NCBI GenBank assembly: GCA_951213105.1
Contig: OX578135.1
Coordinates: 162,595,250-162,659,249, forward strand
DNA from: Amaurobius ferox
Lineage: Eukaryota > Arthropoda > Arachnida > Araneae > Amaurobiidae
Length of the DNA: 64,000 nucleotides
Direction of reading: 5' to 3'
Part shown: positions 20,555 to 33,331 of the stretch, piece after piece
How positions within the stretch are numbered: the first letter of the stretch is position 1
Layout of the letters: every line of letters begins with the position of its first letter
Translations under genes and position numbers: made by a program
The notes under the pieces: model-generated
What the model was told of the DNA's origin: nothing
Databases searched by the model: none
Seen by the model: only the letters and a program-made list of their open reading frames with translations

Positions 20555-22845
20555 TTTCTATAAGAGAGGGGAAAATGTATCTAGGAGCAGAATATACAGG
20601 AGTGTCTAATGTCGGTTAGTATAAGTGTCTACTGGTAACACATATACAGTACAACCTCGAAAATCCAGACGTTTTCCAAATTTTCGGGGTTTTTTTTTTT
20701 TTTACCCCGGACTGACGAAGTCGCGGATTTAAAAAACAACAGGGTAGGATTATGTATTTTATATGTAAGATTATTTATTTTACTGGTTATTATATATTTT
20801 ATTTATTATTTATTTTACCGGTCGACTTTCTGAACCCGGAAATGAAACGAAAGTTTAGATGGACAGCCGTAGATAGACTCATGGTTGAAGCATGAATTAC
20901 GTTGTTAGCATTAATCCCTCCTCTCCCTTATTCAAGTCACAACTCCAGATGAATTATTTCTCGTAATATATACATTGTTATTTAAATAGGGAATTTTTAT
21001 TATCAAAATTTCCTTTTCTCATTATTGAAAAAGACATTTTTCTGAAACAATATAATTTTTAATATTAAACACTTTAAAACATTATCGTAACATTTTATCA
21101 CAGATTGTTCAATTAAATCTAAAGATCCCGAGAATTCATATTAACCCTCACGGAAATTTATTTTGTTCACTTCATAGTACGAATTCCATTCTTCAATGTA
21201 TTCTGTTTTGTCTTCAGAATCTCCTCCCCCTCCCGATATCTGACGATTTTTTCGTTCTCGTCGAACGTGTCAGCTTGAAATCGACTGTATATTTTGCCTT
21301 TTTGTTTAGAAAGTCATATTTACATACTATAAATAGCAAATAAATAACTAAATAATATTGTATCACACAGAACCGAGCAACAAGGTCGTTAACACACAGA
21401 CCTCGCAAAGGGGTCGGCTCGTCACCGGTGACAGTCGGCTGTGTTTACGATTAGGAACTAAGCAAATTCCTTTCTTCACTTTCCCTGCCCCACCACGTCC
21501 GGGTGCTGCTGTAACCTAGTAATGACTCATCATAATTTAGAAAAATCATTGAGAGGAGAGCTATTTTTCTTTTTTGGAAAAGATATATATTTTATCTACT
21601 GCGATATTTTTTACATATTTGACTATTACTAATAAAGTTTTTACTTTTTTCAGAGTCATCAGCCTTTTTAAACATAGCAATATAGATGCTAGAGAATAAA
21701 TAAAACTTTTAAGTTCTTATTTTTTGTTTTTCGTTCGTTAATAGCGAAAACGGTTTAAACACATTTACACCTTTAAATATATCATCAAAAGTGCTAATCT
21801 CGATCTTTATTAAATCTCAGCACTTCATTAAATCTTTGGGCGCTTCATTAAATCTCAACAAAGCTGATATAATGGAAGTTCTGCACTGTGATGATGATGT
21901 GCCAATCGTAAATAAATTGAATGACGGCGAAATTCGCAATATGATATTAAATAAAAAAAGATCGAAGTAGCGACGATAAATATGGAGAAGAAAAAATACC
22001 CATTGATAATCTTATGCAAACAATTTATTATGCAATTAAACGTCTTGAACAAAGAAGCTTTATAACCGAGCAGAAATAATGTCCATCTACAGGATAAAGA
22101 AAACTGCTTTTCCATAAACCAAAATTAATGAAATAATAAATATTAATTCAAATATTTAAACAAAATGATAAAATGGAATTTTATCATTTCGTTTCGTTCA
22201 CACATTCTAAATTATTAATGTGTATATTTTTTCTTAGAAATTTCTTTTGCCCTATTTTTTAGATTGAATAATATGTTTTAATTGATTAACTTAACTTTTG
22301 CCATTATTTTTACTAAAAATAGTGCTTTATAGTGTATTTAATTAATATTAAATCTGAATTTTATTCAAATTCTATAAACCAGAAAAATCGAAAATCCAGA
22401 ATCGGCAAAGTTCGGACGAGTCTGGATTTTTGAGGTTGTACTGTATTGCTATATAGAGATGCAGTGGGTATCTAGGAGTGAAAAATATATTAATAGCTGT
22501 ATGAGCAAATATATAAGAGAGGAGGAAAATGTATCTAGAAGCAAAATATACAGGAGTGTCTAATGTCGATTAGTATAAGAGGGTCCACTGGTAACACATA
22601 TATTGATATCTAGAGATGCAATGGGTATCTAGGGGTGAAAAATATATTTAATAGCTGTATAAGCAAATATATGAGAGGGAAAAATGTATCTAGAAGCAAA
22701 ATATATAGGAGTGTCTAATGCCGGTTAGTATAAGAGTGTCCACTGTTAACACATATATTGATATCTAGAGATGCAATGGGTATTTAGGGAAGAAAAATAT
22801 ATTAATAGCTGTATGAGCAAATATATGACAGTAAATTTATTAGCA
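20555..22845. repeat. tandem array, period about 155 bp, split by a Tigger
   Basis: A repeat containing AATGTATCTAGAAGCAAAAT, CAGGAGTGTCTAATGTCG and GCAATGGGTATCTAGGGGTG is present from 20555 to 20646. It resumes immediately after the Tigger, from 22444 to about 22845, with anchor GTATCTAG at 20578, 22531 and 22686. Roughly three units remain. Confidence 0.85.
20647..22443. mobile_element. Tigger/pogo-like element, copy 3 (inverted relative to copies 1 and 2)
   Basis: Termini CAGTACAACCTCGAAAATCC at 20647 and its imperfect inverse ending 22443, flanked by TA (20645-20646 and 22444-22445). It is 1797 bp and matches copy 1 in the opposite orientation throughout. The transposase is not recoverable. 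One plus-strand stretch near 21873-21945 reads EVLHCDDDVPIVNKLNDGE. Confidence 0.88.
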
Positions 22846-25800
22846 TCTAGGGACAATTAGGTAGCAAATCTATATGCTGGTAAAATAATAACATAATAAA
22901 TGAATAAAATAAAAAATAAAAATGAAGAAAAGTTAAATTTTAGTTTAAGAACTTAAAAAAAAACAAAAAAAACAAGAGTTAGTTTGACACTTAGTCATGC
23001 TCCCTTAGACAATGCTCCTTATCCACTTGAGTTCACTCACCTTTTTCTTGCTGGAAAAAGAATGTTAAAAGGTAAAAATATTCATTTGATCACAAGTATA
23101 TTGGAGTTAATAATGCACAATGCAATTTTAATTTGTTCTATCAATCTTTTAACTGTTATTTACTTACAAAAAGTCATATTTGTAAAAAGTTATCATCAAT
23201 ATAAAATAAAAATCCATAATTAAATGGTTTTCTTGCTTCTGTAATAAAAAATAAGCACACACAGAGAAATGAAAATATACAGTGTTTTTCAATGTTAATT
23301 CAACATCTCTGCTTTTTTAAATACTATTTGATTTTTTTTTATCACAAATGCACTTTATACTCCCCCTGCCAATTATTTTTGTAGTCCATGTACCAAGATG
23401 GACTGCCAAAACTTTGTGAGAACTTAGTTATTTCTAACATAGATCCATAAAATACTAACTTCATTGTTTTTCATTAAAACACTTGTTTGCTGAAAGTAGT
23501 GATGATATTTGGAAATAATTATATTTAATATTTATGTAGAATGAAATACTCGACAATGCCAGTTCTACTTAAATAATACAGATACAAATAACACCACTCA
23601 ATTTTCAAATTGCGAGAATAACTTTAGTTCAAAACAATCAACACAAATAAATGAAAATACTAAGTCAGAAAAAAGTTTCTTTAACTTCAAAGAAAAATTA
23701 AAAAAAAAATATTGCTCTTAGCAAATTTTCATCCAATTTAAATCAAATTTTAGCACAATACTCATAATGATAATATAATACCAAATTGAAAATATTAGGA
23801 CAGAATTTTTTAAATTCGCAAAGTTAAATACCCCCCAAAATAAATGCATTTAATGTGCAATCAGCTGTTTTTCCTCAAGACAAAATGCCTGCCACCTGCT
23901 CTTGAATTCTTCATCTGCAGTGGCAAAGAATAGATTTACTATGACAAAATGTCATAAAATGGTGATTTTAGATTTTAAAAATTAATCATTTTAAAATTAA
24001 TTCGAATTTTTAAAAGATCTCACTTGATATGTAGTTTTGGGAGCTTAACTAACCCAGTACCGAATTCCATGATTGTCCAAAGCTTCAATTTTCTACTACA
24101 GACTTTACCAGCACACACACACATACAGACATCTTTTATTATATATGACATTCATGTTATTATACGCTAAATTTACTGGTAATAAAAGAAAAATTCTATA
24201 TGTTGATTAGCATTGCTAGATTATATTATCTTTATAATGCACATTAAAAATAAAAATAAAAATAAAAAAATCTTTATATAAAATTATTATTTTTTAATCA
24301 ATTTTTTTTTTATAAAAAAAAAAATGCATTAAAAATTTAAAGAAAAAAGAAACTGATAGACACTAGTTCATTTTTAAATTTTGAAAAGTTCATACAAATC
24401 TCTTACTATAAAATAAAATTAAACTTAGCTAAATTTTTATAGAAAGTTTGATAAACTGAGAAATTGGAAAATTACTTTTGTAATTTTTAGATTACAATAA
24501 AAATACCAACAATTTTTATATGTATTGGTTGCCCGTACTTTCAGTTTAATGCCTTTTCACCATTTTCACCATGTGGGACATATGAAAGCATTCACCAACT
24601 AAACCCAAAATGAGTGCACCAAGCAACTCCATAATATATGTTGATATTTATGTTACTCTTCACAACACATGATTATAATAAACTTGCTGCAATTTGTCTT
24701 AAATTATATCAGAAAATAATGTAAACAACTGGTATGAATAAAATAAAGTATATGAAATAATACAATTTATAAAATGATGAAAAATTCTTTGCACTGTCAA
24801 AGAGAGACAAATGTTTAAATTGGACAATGTTTGTGTTAAAATAGATGAAAGTGTATATAAACATAAGATTCAATAAGTAATCATAGGGTGATCCAACTAT
24901 CGTCATCTAATTAAAACTACATGTAACTAAAAACTACAGTGTTATTAGCACTGTGATAACCTACCCTTGTGTCAATACGCCCCAGTCTCCCTTATTGGTA
25001 TGTTATGTAAATTATGAATTTTGGTTAGTGGATATTTAATATAATCTTTAGAGTGTGAGGTTTATAGTTCATTTAACTAGCACATAATTCAGCTGATTTA
25101 AAAAGTGCCACAAAATATTTACTCTGGCTCATATTTACTCTGGTGTTATCCATGGATTCCAAATATGCTAGGATAACTAGACAAATGAGGGATGCAGCTT
25201 GAATATAAGAAATTAAAATTTTAAAACGTTGAAAGAATTTGGTTTTAATCAAAAAAGGATATTAATATGGGAGAAAAGTGAGTAAACTGCTAACATACAA
25301 GTGAGTAAATAGCTGAAATATAAATGAAGAAAATAAAGCTGTTTTAGTAATACTGATGTTTAGAAAATCACAGTTTACTCTTGAATTTTATTAGCAAATT
25401 ATTTTCTGCTTTCTGCAGATAAAGAAGGCAATATTGGGTCTGAGTACCATGTAGGCATGGGGTCCAGTGACGTAACACCTAGGACCACAAGTCCTGCAAT
25501 TCTGGGGGCTCAGTGTATGGAGAGACCCACAAAAGAACATACCAGTTATAAAGATCATAGGAATAGTATGAAGTAGCGTAGCTGAAAATAATTTTTCTTG
25601 TTTTTAGTTTACATCATTTGATTTTATAAATCAGATTAATCAAATTATTATGCATTGTATTATTGATTATTATATGTAAAAAGCTATTGTAAAGCTTCTT
25701 CAAGTAAGGAACTGATAAAAGTGCTGAAATATAAATATTTTCTAGATTTAATTAAAATTTAGATTGTAGCATATAATTTAGTCTTCAATTATTTGTGTAC

Positions 25801-26026
25801 TATTTATTTGTATTTCTGTAACAAACTTGTAATATTCTAAAAATATTTTTTCTTTCATGTAATAGAATTTTTTGCTTCAAACTTTGAGCATAAAAGCTGA
25901 TCATTTATTTAAAGTTGATTTTAAAGTGTGTACTTGTTTGCATTAATAAATTTTAATAGTATTAAATTTAAACATGTTCATTTCCAATTTTGAAGTAAAA
26001 AGTATTTTCATGTGTTTTCTTTTTAG
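22846..26026. other. intron sequence, no gene seen
   Basis: AT-rich. A stretch at about 23573-23620 (ATACAGATACAAATAACACC) resembles 63820-63850 and may be a dispersed repeat. An AC microsatellite is near 24113-24125. It ends in the acceptor TTCTTTTTAG. Confidence 0.45.
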
Positions 26027-26155
26027 GTCTTGCCCCAAATACTACCTACCGAGTATCTGTGAGGGCCAGACCAGCTCGCCTTTTCTTTAATCATGAAAAT
26101 CCTAAAAAAATTGGACTTTTAACATCTGCCATTGAATTCAAAACTCTTCCCAAAG
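26027..26155 (+). CDS. RIMBP: RIM-BP exon: second FN3 module, C-terminal part
   Basis: A 129-bp exon in phase 1 at both ends. It reads GLAPNTTYRVSVRARPARLF, then FNHENPKKIGLLTSAIEFKT and LPKG. LAPNTTYRVSVRA is the F-strand signature of FN3 (L-x-P-x-T-x-Y-x-V-x-V-x-A). IEFKTLP is the closing G strand. The first donor is CCCAAAG|GTTGTA at 26155. A second in-frame donor, AAAG|GTTAAT, lies 9 nt downstream and would add Gly-Cys-Lys. I chose the first because the joined LPKG-LPEPP reads like family members. Confidence 0.9.
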
Positions 26156-26164
26156 GTTGTAAAG

Positions 26165-28077
26165 GTTAATTTCTTTGCTTTCATCTGTGTGACTTCCAAG
26201 TAATCTTCAAGCACTAACCTACTGGCTTTTTTGTGTCAGCTGCACTTCTGTAATTTTAACTTTTAATGATGCAATTAAGCTTGTTTATAATGAAGTCAGA
26301 AATATTGAAGTTATAATTAATAAGTAAAAATGCTTTGTGTGCAAAGGATAAGGAAAAACTCAAAACAACATAATTAAGCTCAAATGAATAAGATAAAACA
26401 GCATACAGCTGTTTTGAGGATGCATTGGGATCCCCTTCTTCAATGCAAAATAAACCAATAAACTCGGAAATCAGAAAGATGAAATGAACCAAATTAATTC
26501 AACACATTCTCAAAACAGATATATGCTGCTTTATTTTATTAATTTGTGTTTAATTACGTTCTTAAGAGTTTTTCTTTAATGAGATTATAATTTTTATCTA
26601 ATAAAACAAAATTTTTTTGTTATGCAAGAGCAAAATCTGTGTTTACTTCTTATGATATCTGTTTTAATGGCCCAGTAATTAGTAAATAAATTTCAGCTTG
26701 TTTCTTTGTTGCATTTTAAATTTCCTTTAACTTTTTAAAGACATCAATATGCTTTTATAGGCTATATTGTGAGCTGATATGTATCAGCAGGTGCATCATT
26801 TACTTGTTTTAATAAAACTTATGTCATTAGGGCCATACTATCTGACGCTGGAAAATTTTTGTTAGTTTAAACAAAATTTTAAGAATCTTTTAGAAAATAT
26901 GATGTAATAACATATTTCCCGAAATAAAACAACTGTTACTGAAAATTAACAATTAAGTAATCTAAAGAGAATTTCATGGAAAGAAATGAATTGAATTTTT
27001 TTACTATATTTAATTTTATTGTGTAATGAAAAGAAATAATAGCTACATGATAGCTGGAATGATAGACAGTGAAGTAAAGACATCTAAAAAAAAAAAATGC
27101 ATTTTTATTACATTCATTTCTTTATTTTTCTTCATTTTTATATTTTACAAACATATTTTTATCACACACAATTTTTATCACATTTTTTCAGACAAATTTT
27201 TATCAGAGCAATTCGAAGTTTTTGCAATATTGCTCTGTTTCTCTTGATTTTGTTATAAACGGGTTTAACTGTATATACATATAAAAGCACTAAGTCCAAC
27301 ATGTCTCTTAATATTTTAGTGGCTGTGATAACTGTAGTATTCTAGTTGTATATGTGTATACTTTTCTAATGTAACTGAAACATATGTAGCATATAATTAA
27401 TTTATAAACTTGTATTATAAATATTAATATTTTTCATATTTCTCCAATTTTTAAAGTTCCAATTTAATTTTTAATTGTTTTAATTTCTGAATACTAGAAA
27501 AATTTAAACTTTTAATTATACTAGGGAGGGGTTTGCCCCTAATCACTTTGCTTACCAACCCCTGTATTCAGTGTGTACTTATTTGAAATTTGTAAAGCAA
27601 TAAACATATTTTTTCATTTTAATCAGATTTATCTAATTTGTGTCCTCGTGACAATTAAAATTTTAAAACACATTTTTTTTCTTAATCCCGCTAAAAAAAA
27701 ATTCCATTGATATAAACACAAAGTGACTTAATGCCACAAAATTTCAAAATTTTATCTTTAATATTTTAGGAGATATGGGCAATCTGTGCCATTTTATCAT
27801 TTGGGTTCCACTTTTTTATATATGTGGAGAAAAATTAATCTAAACTGTTCATTTCATTATAATTTTCATATTTGCATATAAATTTCAGTATATAATCTGA
27901 TTGCATGTAGAGCATTATTCAATGTGTTGTTCTCTGTGCTTAATAAAATTAATTGAAAAAAGCAAACAGATATACAGAAAGGCGTGGACTATAAAACGAT
28001 ATATTAGTACATTAAAACTTAATTGAGAAGGTTTTATTACAGTTGTCTATATATACTAATTGCTAAGTGTCCATTTG
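26165..28077. other. intron sequence, no gene seen
   Basis: AT-rich, with only short incidental open frames. No element ends were identified. Confidence 0.5.
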
Positions 28078-29960
28078 TCTGTCTGTCACGCTTATTTTAG
28101 GTACTTCCCAAGTAGATAGAGACTTGCAATTTGGTACATGAGTCGATCGTTCGATAAAACTCCCTGGAAAAATTGAATTTTTCAAAAATGTTCTATAGAG
28201 GGGGTGGGTGCGCCACATCAAAATGTTCGAAAAGTGAACTGATAGGAAAAATGGTGAAATGATGACAAACCATGCTTTGATATAAGATAGAGACTTCCAA
28301 TTTGGTGTACAGGTAGATAGTTTGAAAGGAAAAATATGTGCAATTTCAGTTTTCTGATATTTTCTACTTTAGGGGGTGCTGCAAATTTAAATGTTCGATT
28401 TTCTGAATAAATAAGAAACTCCTTAATAGAAAAAATATGCTTCATGATAGAATAGAAACTTCAAATTTGATGTGTAGGTAGATAATTCAAAAGAAATAAA
28501 TTGTGCAATAGAAAATTTCCAATATTTGTAATTTTGAGAGGGATCCACACATCAAAACATTCGAAAAATAAAATGATAGAAAAACACGCTTTGCAATGAG
28601 ATAGAGACTTCAAATATGATCTATGGATGATGCGTTTGAAAGGAAGAGAGTGTGCAATTTCAAATTTCTAATATTTTCTACTTAAGGGGGTGTCACACAC
28701 CAAAATGTTCGACTTGCCGAATAAATGAGAAACGGCTCCTTTAAAATTTGGTAGAGGCTTAAAATTTGGCACATTGCATAACCATTTGATGAAAACACCC
28801 AAGACGAATATAGTTTTTCAAAAATGTTCTTTTAAGGAGTGTTCCAGAGAAAAACGTTCGAAAGGTGAATATATATATATAAAAAAAAAATATGCTTTGG
28901 AATGAGATAGATATGTCAAATGTGTTGTACGGGTAGATAGTTTGGAAGGGAGAGAGTGTACAATTTCAGTTTTCTGATATTTTCTACTTTAGGGGTGTCA
29001 CAAATCAAAATGTTTGATTTTCAGAATGAATGAGAAAACCACTTTTAATATGTGATAGAGGCTTGATATTTGGTATATGGGCCAATCATCTGATAGAAAA
29101 CCAAAGAAAAATGGAGTTTTTAAAAAATGTTCATATAAGGGGGTGGGGGGGGAGGTACTCCACACAAAAACATTTGAGAGATGAAATGATCAAAGAAGTA
29201 TGTTTCGCGAAGAGATAGCGACTTCATATTTAGTGTACAAGTAGATAGCTGGAAGGGATGAAAGTGTGCAATTTCAGTTTTCCAACATTTGCTATTGTAG
29301 GGGAGATGCCACACACTAAAATATTCGATTTGACAAACAAATGAAAAACGCCGCCTTTCCAACGTGATAGAGGCTTGAAATTTGGTATATGGACTAATCA
29401 TTTGATAAAAAAACACAAAATGAATACAGTTTTCCAGCAATGTTCATTTAAGGGGTGCTACACAGAAAAAAAGTTTGAATGGTAAAATGGAAGAAAAGCA
29501 TGCTTCGTGATAGGATAGAGAGTTCAAATTTGGTATACTGGCAGATTGTTTGAAAGAAAGAAAGTGTACAATTTCAGATTTGCAATATTCATTATTTTAA
29601 GGGGTGTCACACACCAAAACGTTCAATCAAAACGTTCGATTTTCCGATTAAATCACGCACTTCCCTTTAAATGTGATAGAGGCTTGATATTTGGTATATG
29701 GGCCAATTATCTGATAAAAAACCAAAGACTAATAAAGGTTTTCAAAAATATTCATTTATGAGTGTACTTCACAGAAAAACGTTCGAAAGGAGAAATGATA
29801 AAATAGCATGCTTTGGGATGAAATAGGGACTTTAATTTGGTGTAATTGTAGATAGTTTGAAAGGAAGAACTCTGCAACTTAAGTTTTCCAATATTTTCTT
29901 CTTTAGGGGTTCTGCACACCAAAATATTCAATTTACCGAATAAATGTGAAACGTGAATTA
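28078..29960. repeat. dimeric tandem array (period about 310 bp, subunits about 155 bp)
   Basis: About twelve diverged subunits of about 155 bp. Later ones alternate between type A (GATAGAGGCTTGATATTTGG, then TATGGGCCAATCATTTGA) and type B (GATAGAGACTTCAAATTTGG, then TGTACAGGTAGATAGTTTGA). Subunit anchors lie near 28116, 28285, 28450, 28600, 28740, 28900, 29050, 29210, 29360, 29515, 29675 and 29823. Each subunit also holds a GGGGTGTCACACACCAAAA-like block and a GTTCGAAAGG-like block. No coding capacity is likely. Confidence 0.9.
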
Positions 29961-30354
29961 ATCAAACATTTACATTATTCGGGAGTTGCTTATTGTGACA
30001 CTGTTGATTTTCAATAGGTATTCAGCTAGTTAAATTCTAATTAAATATTTTCGAAAATAAAAATCAGTAAGTTATTCAAACCCATTTTAACATTAAGATT
30101 GAAAAAAAAAAAATGAAAGCATGTGCAATATGTTTTGCTTTGGCAATCAGGCATGTTGGACAGCATTATTTGAATGTATAAGATCAATTTCTATTAGCCA
30201 GTAATTTAATATATAAATATTGGTAATTATATTTTCATGGATGTGCAGCTACATAAGATACGGCTTGCAGATAAGTCTGACTTTTCTTCATATACTCTTA
30301 TACTTTTTTTAATAATAATAACCTATGACATTTTTAATTCTCATTTGTGTATTG
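29961..30354. other. intron sequence, nothing recognised
   Basis: AT-rich spacer between the tandem array and the nested transposons. Confidence 0.45.
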
Positions 30355-30806
30355 CAGTGAAACCTGATTAAAGTGACCACCTGTGGAACTGAGAAAATTA
30401 GTCACTATATGAAGGTGGTCACTATACTGAACAAAGTATAATAATCATTTTTTTACTTAAAATCATTAACATACATAAATTTTACGAATTTAGATAAATG
30501 TGTATAAAAGATAAACAAATAAAAAAATTCAAGATTTTGTGGCAGTGTGAATCCATGGTTTATATACTTTGTAATATTTAGTAGCATTGCAATTTATGCT
30601 ATATAAAATTTACATAAAGATGTATTGAAATGCATTATCAATTATTATGCCATTAAATTTCACTATAGACTACCATTCTATTATACTATAGAAGAGTGTT
30701 ATTAATTTGCACTTTATGGGGTCAAAAGATTGATTATACTTTGAGGTTTATGATTACACCGTTTGCCAATTTTAAATTTCTTATAATGAATTCAACAAAA
30801 CTGGAC

Positions 30807-32931
30807 CAGATGTGCCAACTCTCCAGATTTGGACCGGAGTGTCAGGATTTTTCATTTATTCTCCGCCCTCCGGATTACTAACGAAATTCTCTGGCTTTTT
30901 GTTTGAAATTTATTAATTACCCAGACATGGTATAACTCCTCGGAAACACCGATTTTTTGCTTTTTTTTGGCACTGATATCTACCATTCCCGGGATCGTAG
31001 CAAATCTGTAATATATTTCTTTGTTTGGGTGGGGGGCGCTATTTTGTTTTGTTTTGAAGCTAAACTGGGATTAATAAAGTGACACTGTTTAATCGTTACC
31101 GATGGCAATCCTTGACCTACCCCAGGCAGCTGTGCTGGAGACCGTAGTACTACGAGAGAATTTTGGAGGAAAAGCAGAGAGATGCCAATTACTACAAATT
31201 CTATCCTCCGTAGTCTATGGAAAACATATTATAAAATTGGCATAGTTTCTTTGCCTTGTGTCTAAATCAATGTAAATTTATGACCACATGCAGGGTAATG
31301 TCAATCAAATCAACTTGATAACAGGGATTTATGGCCCCGTGTGATCTAAATTAAGATCTCAATCACTTTTTTCATGGAAGTAATAAAATAAATATGCTCC
31401 TTTAAAAGTTGTCTAATTCATCATAAATTACTAAACGGTTATTTTTTTAAAATTATTTTCACATAAACAGTGTGAATGCGCAATTCGGTATAGGTTCTCG
31501 TAAATCGCCGAGTATAGATCGATTAGTATATTTTTAATTATTAGTATATCTCGTAATCGATTAGTATATTTTTCCATCCATCTCCATCTACTAAATATTG
31601 TATATTAGATTGACTAAACTAGCATTTTTTCATATTCTGATTAATTATTAAGATTAATTTTTTAATTGTTTTCTCATAAACTGTGATTGCGCAATTCAGT
31701 TTGTTCTCGTGAGTTGCTGAGAGGAGATTAGTATCTTTTTTCATCCATCTCCATCTTCTAAATATTGCATATTAGATTGACTAAATTAGCTTATTTTCAT
31801 ATTCTGATTAATTATTAAAGTTAATTTTTTATTTAATGCAGTATTATTTTTTATGCATTAAGATTTAATAAATGAATCAAGAATTAATATTATCAAGTTA
31901 TTTTTTTTTATGTTTTGTTACTAACACTATTTTAAGGGGGAGCATCAGTAAATCGTCTTCCCTATCCACGCTTTGTTAACTTTCGCAGAACACATTTTTC
32001 GCCGAAATTCTGCTCAAACAGTTACGAAATATTTTCTGAAAAATAAAATGCAATGCTTAGATTATATTAAAACTAAATTTCATACTCAATAAAATATAGA
32101 ATATATTTTTTATTTTAATCCAAAATATTTTTGGTTCTGCCATCTGTCGTCATAATTTAATTCATACTACTATTTTTATTTTTTAATGAACATTTTTAAA
32201 TGTCTATTCCTTCTAATAAAGCATTAAATACAACAACAGATCATATATAATAATGCCACAATCACGGAAAGGTAATTTCTCATTCTATAAATTTGATAAA
32301 GGGATATATCACTGAGGACTGCAGCCTTGTCTTCAAATTCCTTTATCTTCAAGTTCAAATTTAATTACCTTTCCATGATTGTGGCATTATTTTATAATGA
32401 TCTGTTGTATTTAATACTGTATTAGAAAGAATAGACATTTTAAAATGTTCATTAAAAAATAAAAATAGTCGGTATGAATTAAATTACGACAACAGATGGC
32501 AGCACCAAAAATATTTTGGATTACAATAAAAAATATATTCTATATTTTATTGAGTATTAAATTTAGTTTTAATATAATCTAAGCATTGCATTTTATTTTT
32601 CAGAAAATATTTCGCGATAATAAATATTTCTGTTTGAGCAGAATTTCGATAAAAAACATGTTCTGTGAAAGTTAACAAAGCGCTTATAGGGTAGAAGATT
32701 TACTGATGCTTACCCTTAAACAGATAAACTTGAATTCAAAAGATAGTTCATGACAATTTTTTCTCCAGATAAGTTTAAAGCATAATGCACTTAAATAGTA
32801 CAGTATTTTAATGTTTTATTTATAAGAAATATATAATATAATTTTAAACAAACATTAAGCACCAGAAGTAAACAATATATTTGCGACAAAATAGTCTCCT
32901 GCTTTTTCTGTTTGGAAAGTTGGCACATCTG
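30807..32931. mobile_element. hAT-like non-autonomous element with internal repeats
   Basis: Ends CAGATGTGCCAACTCTCCAG at 30807 and the inverse of CAGATGTGCCAACTTTCC ending 32931. The interior has two units of the repeat of about 170 bp (TTTCCATCCATCTCCATC at 31571 and about 31738) seen in the elements at 1841 and 60034. A block at about 31170-31480 matches 37230-37540. I could not show an exact 8-bp duplication. It contains the palindromic element at 31932. Confidence 0.72.
31932..32719. mobile_element. 788-bp foldback element, arms about 385 bp, TTAA flanks
   Basis: The arms at about 31932-32325 and 32335-32719 are near-perfect reverse complements across most of their length: termini TTAAGGGGGAGCATCAGTAA and inverse TTAAGGGTAAGCATCAGTAA, then shared GAAATATTTTCTGAAAAATA-type stretches, and TAATGCCACAATCA near the centre. 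Only a few nucleotides remain unpaired at the centre. TTAA at both edges suggests a TTAA-targeting (piggyBac-like) origin. No coding region. Confidence 0.88.
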
Positions 32932-33307
32932 CTAGACAATTTTCAAAGCATACATTTTCATTGGTTTATTGCGAGATTGCAAGTATTATTCTTCAACTCA
33001 ACCATTTAGCTCATTTGTATTGTCTCTAACTTTTAAACATGTATTACAATTGACACCAAACTTTGCAGAGCAATTTATTTATATAAAATCTTGGTTTTCA
33101 AGATGATCAGTTTAGACAAAAATGTCACTAGCATCTTATTACAATTTGTTTAGAGCTTACAAAAATATCAAAATGTTCAGAAATTATATTATCACTCAAA
33201 TTTTGAGCTACTCAAATAACAATTCGTTTAGTTATCAATGTGAAATATTTGAAAGTACTTACTGCCTACATGTTTTTTGCTAAAAAAACCTAAGTTAAAT
33301 ATTAAAG

Positions 33308-33331
33308 GTATATATATATATATATATATAT
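33308..33331. repeat. TA microsatellite
   Basis: A run of TATATA dinucleotides. Confidence 0.9.

Noticed and set aside
23005..23080. Open frame starting with a LSHAPLDNAPYPLEF motif, considered as an exon.
   Set aside because: No convincing splice sites in a phase compatible with the exons at 19873 and 26027, which already join correctly.
25420..25560. CTTTCTGCAG followed by a GC-richer stretch, considered as an exon.
   Set aside because: Stops in the required frame; the exons at 19712-19873 and 26027-26155 join without it.
28078..29960. Array considered as a CRISPR-like repeat.
   Set aside because: The whole unit, not just short repeats, is conserved. There are no unique spacers and the setting is eukaryotic.
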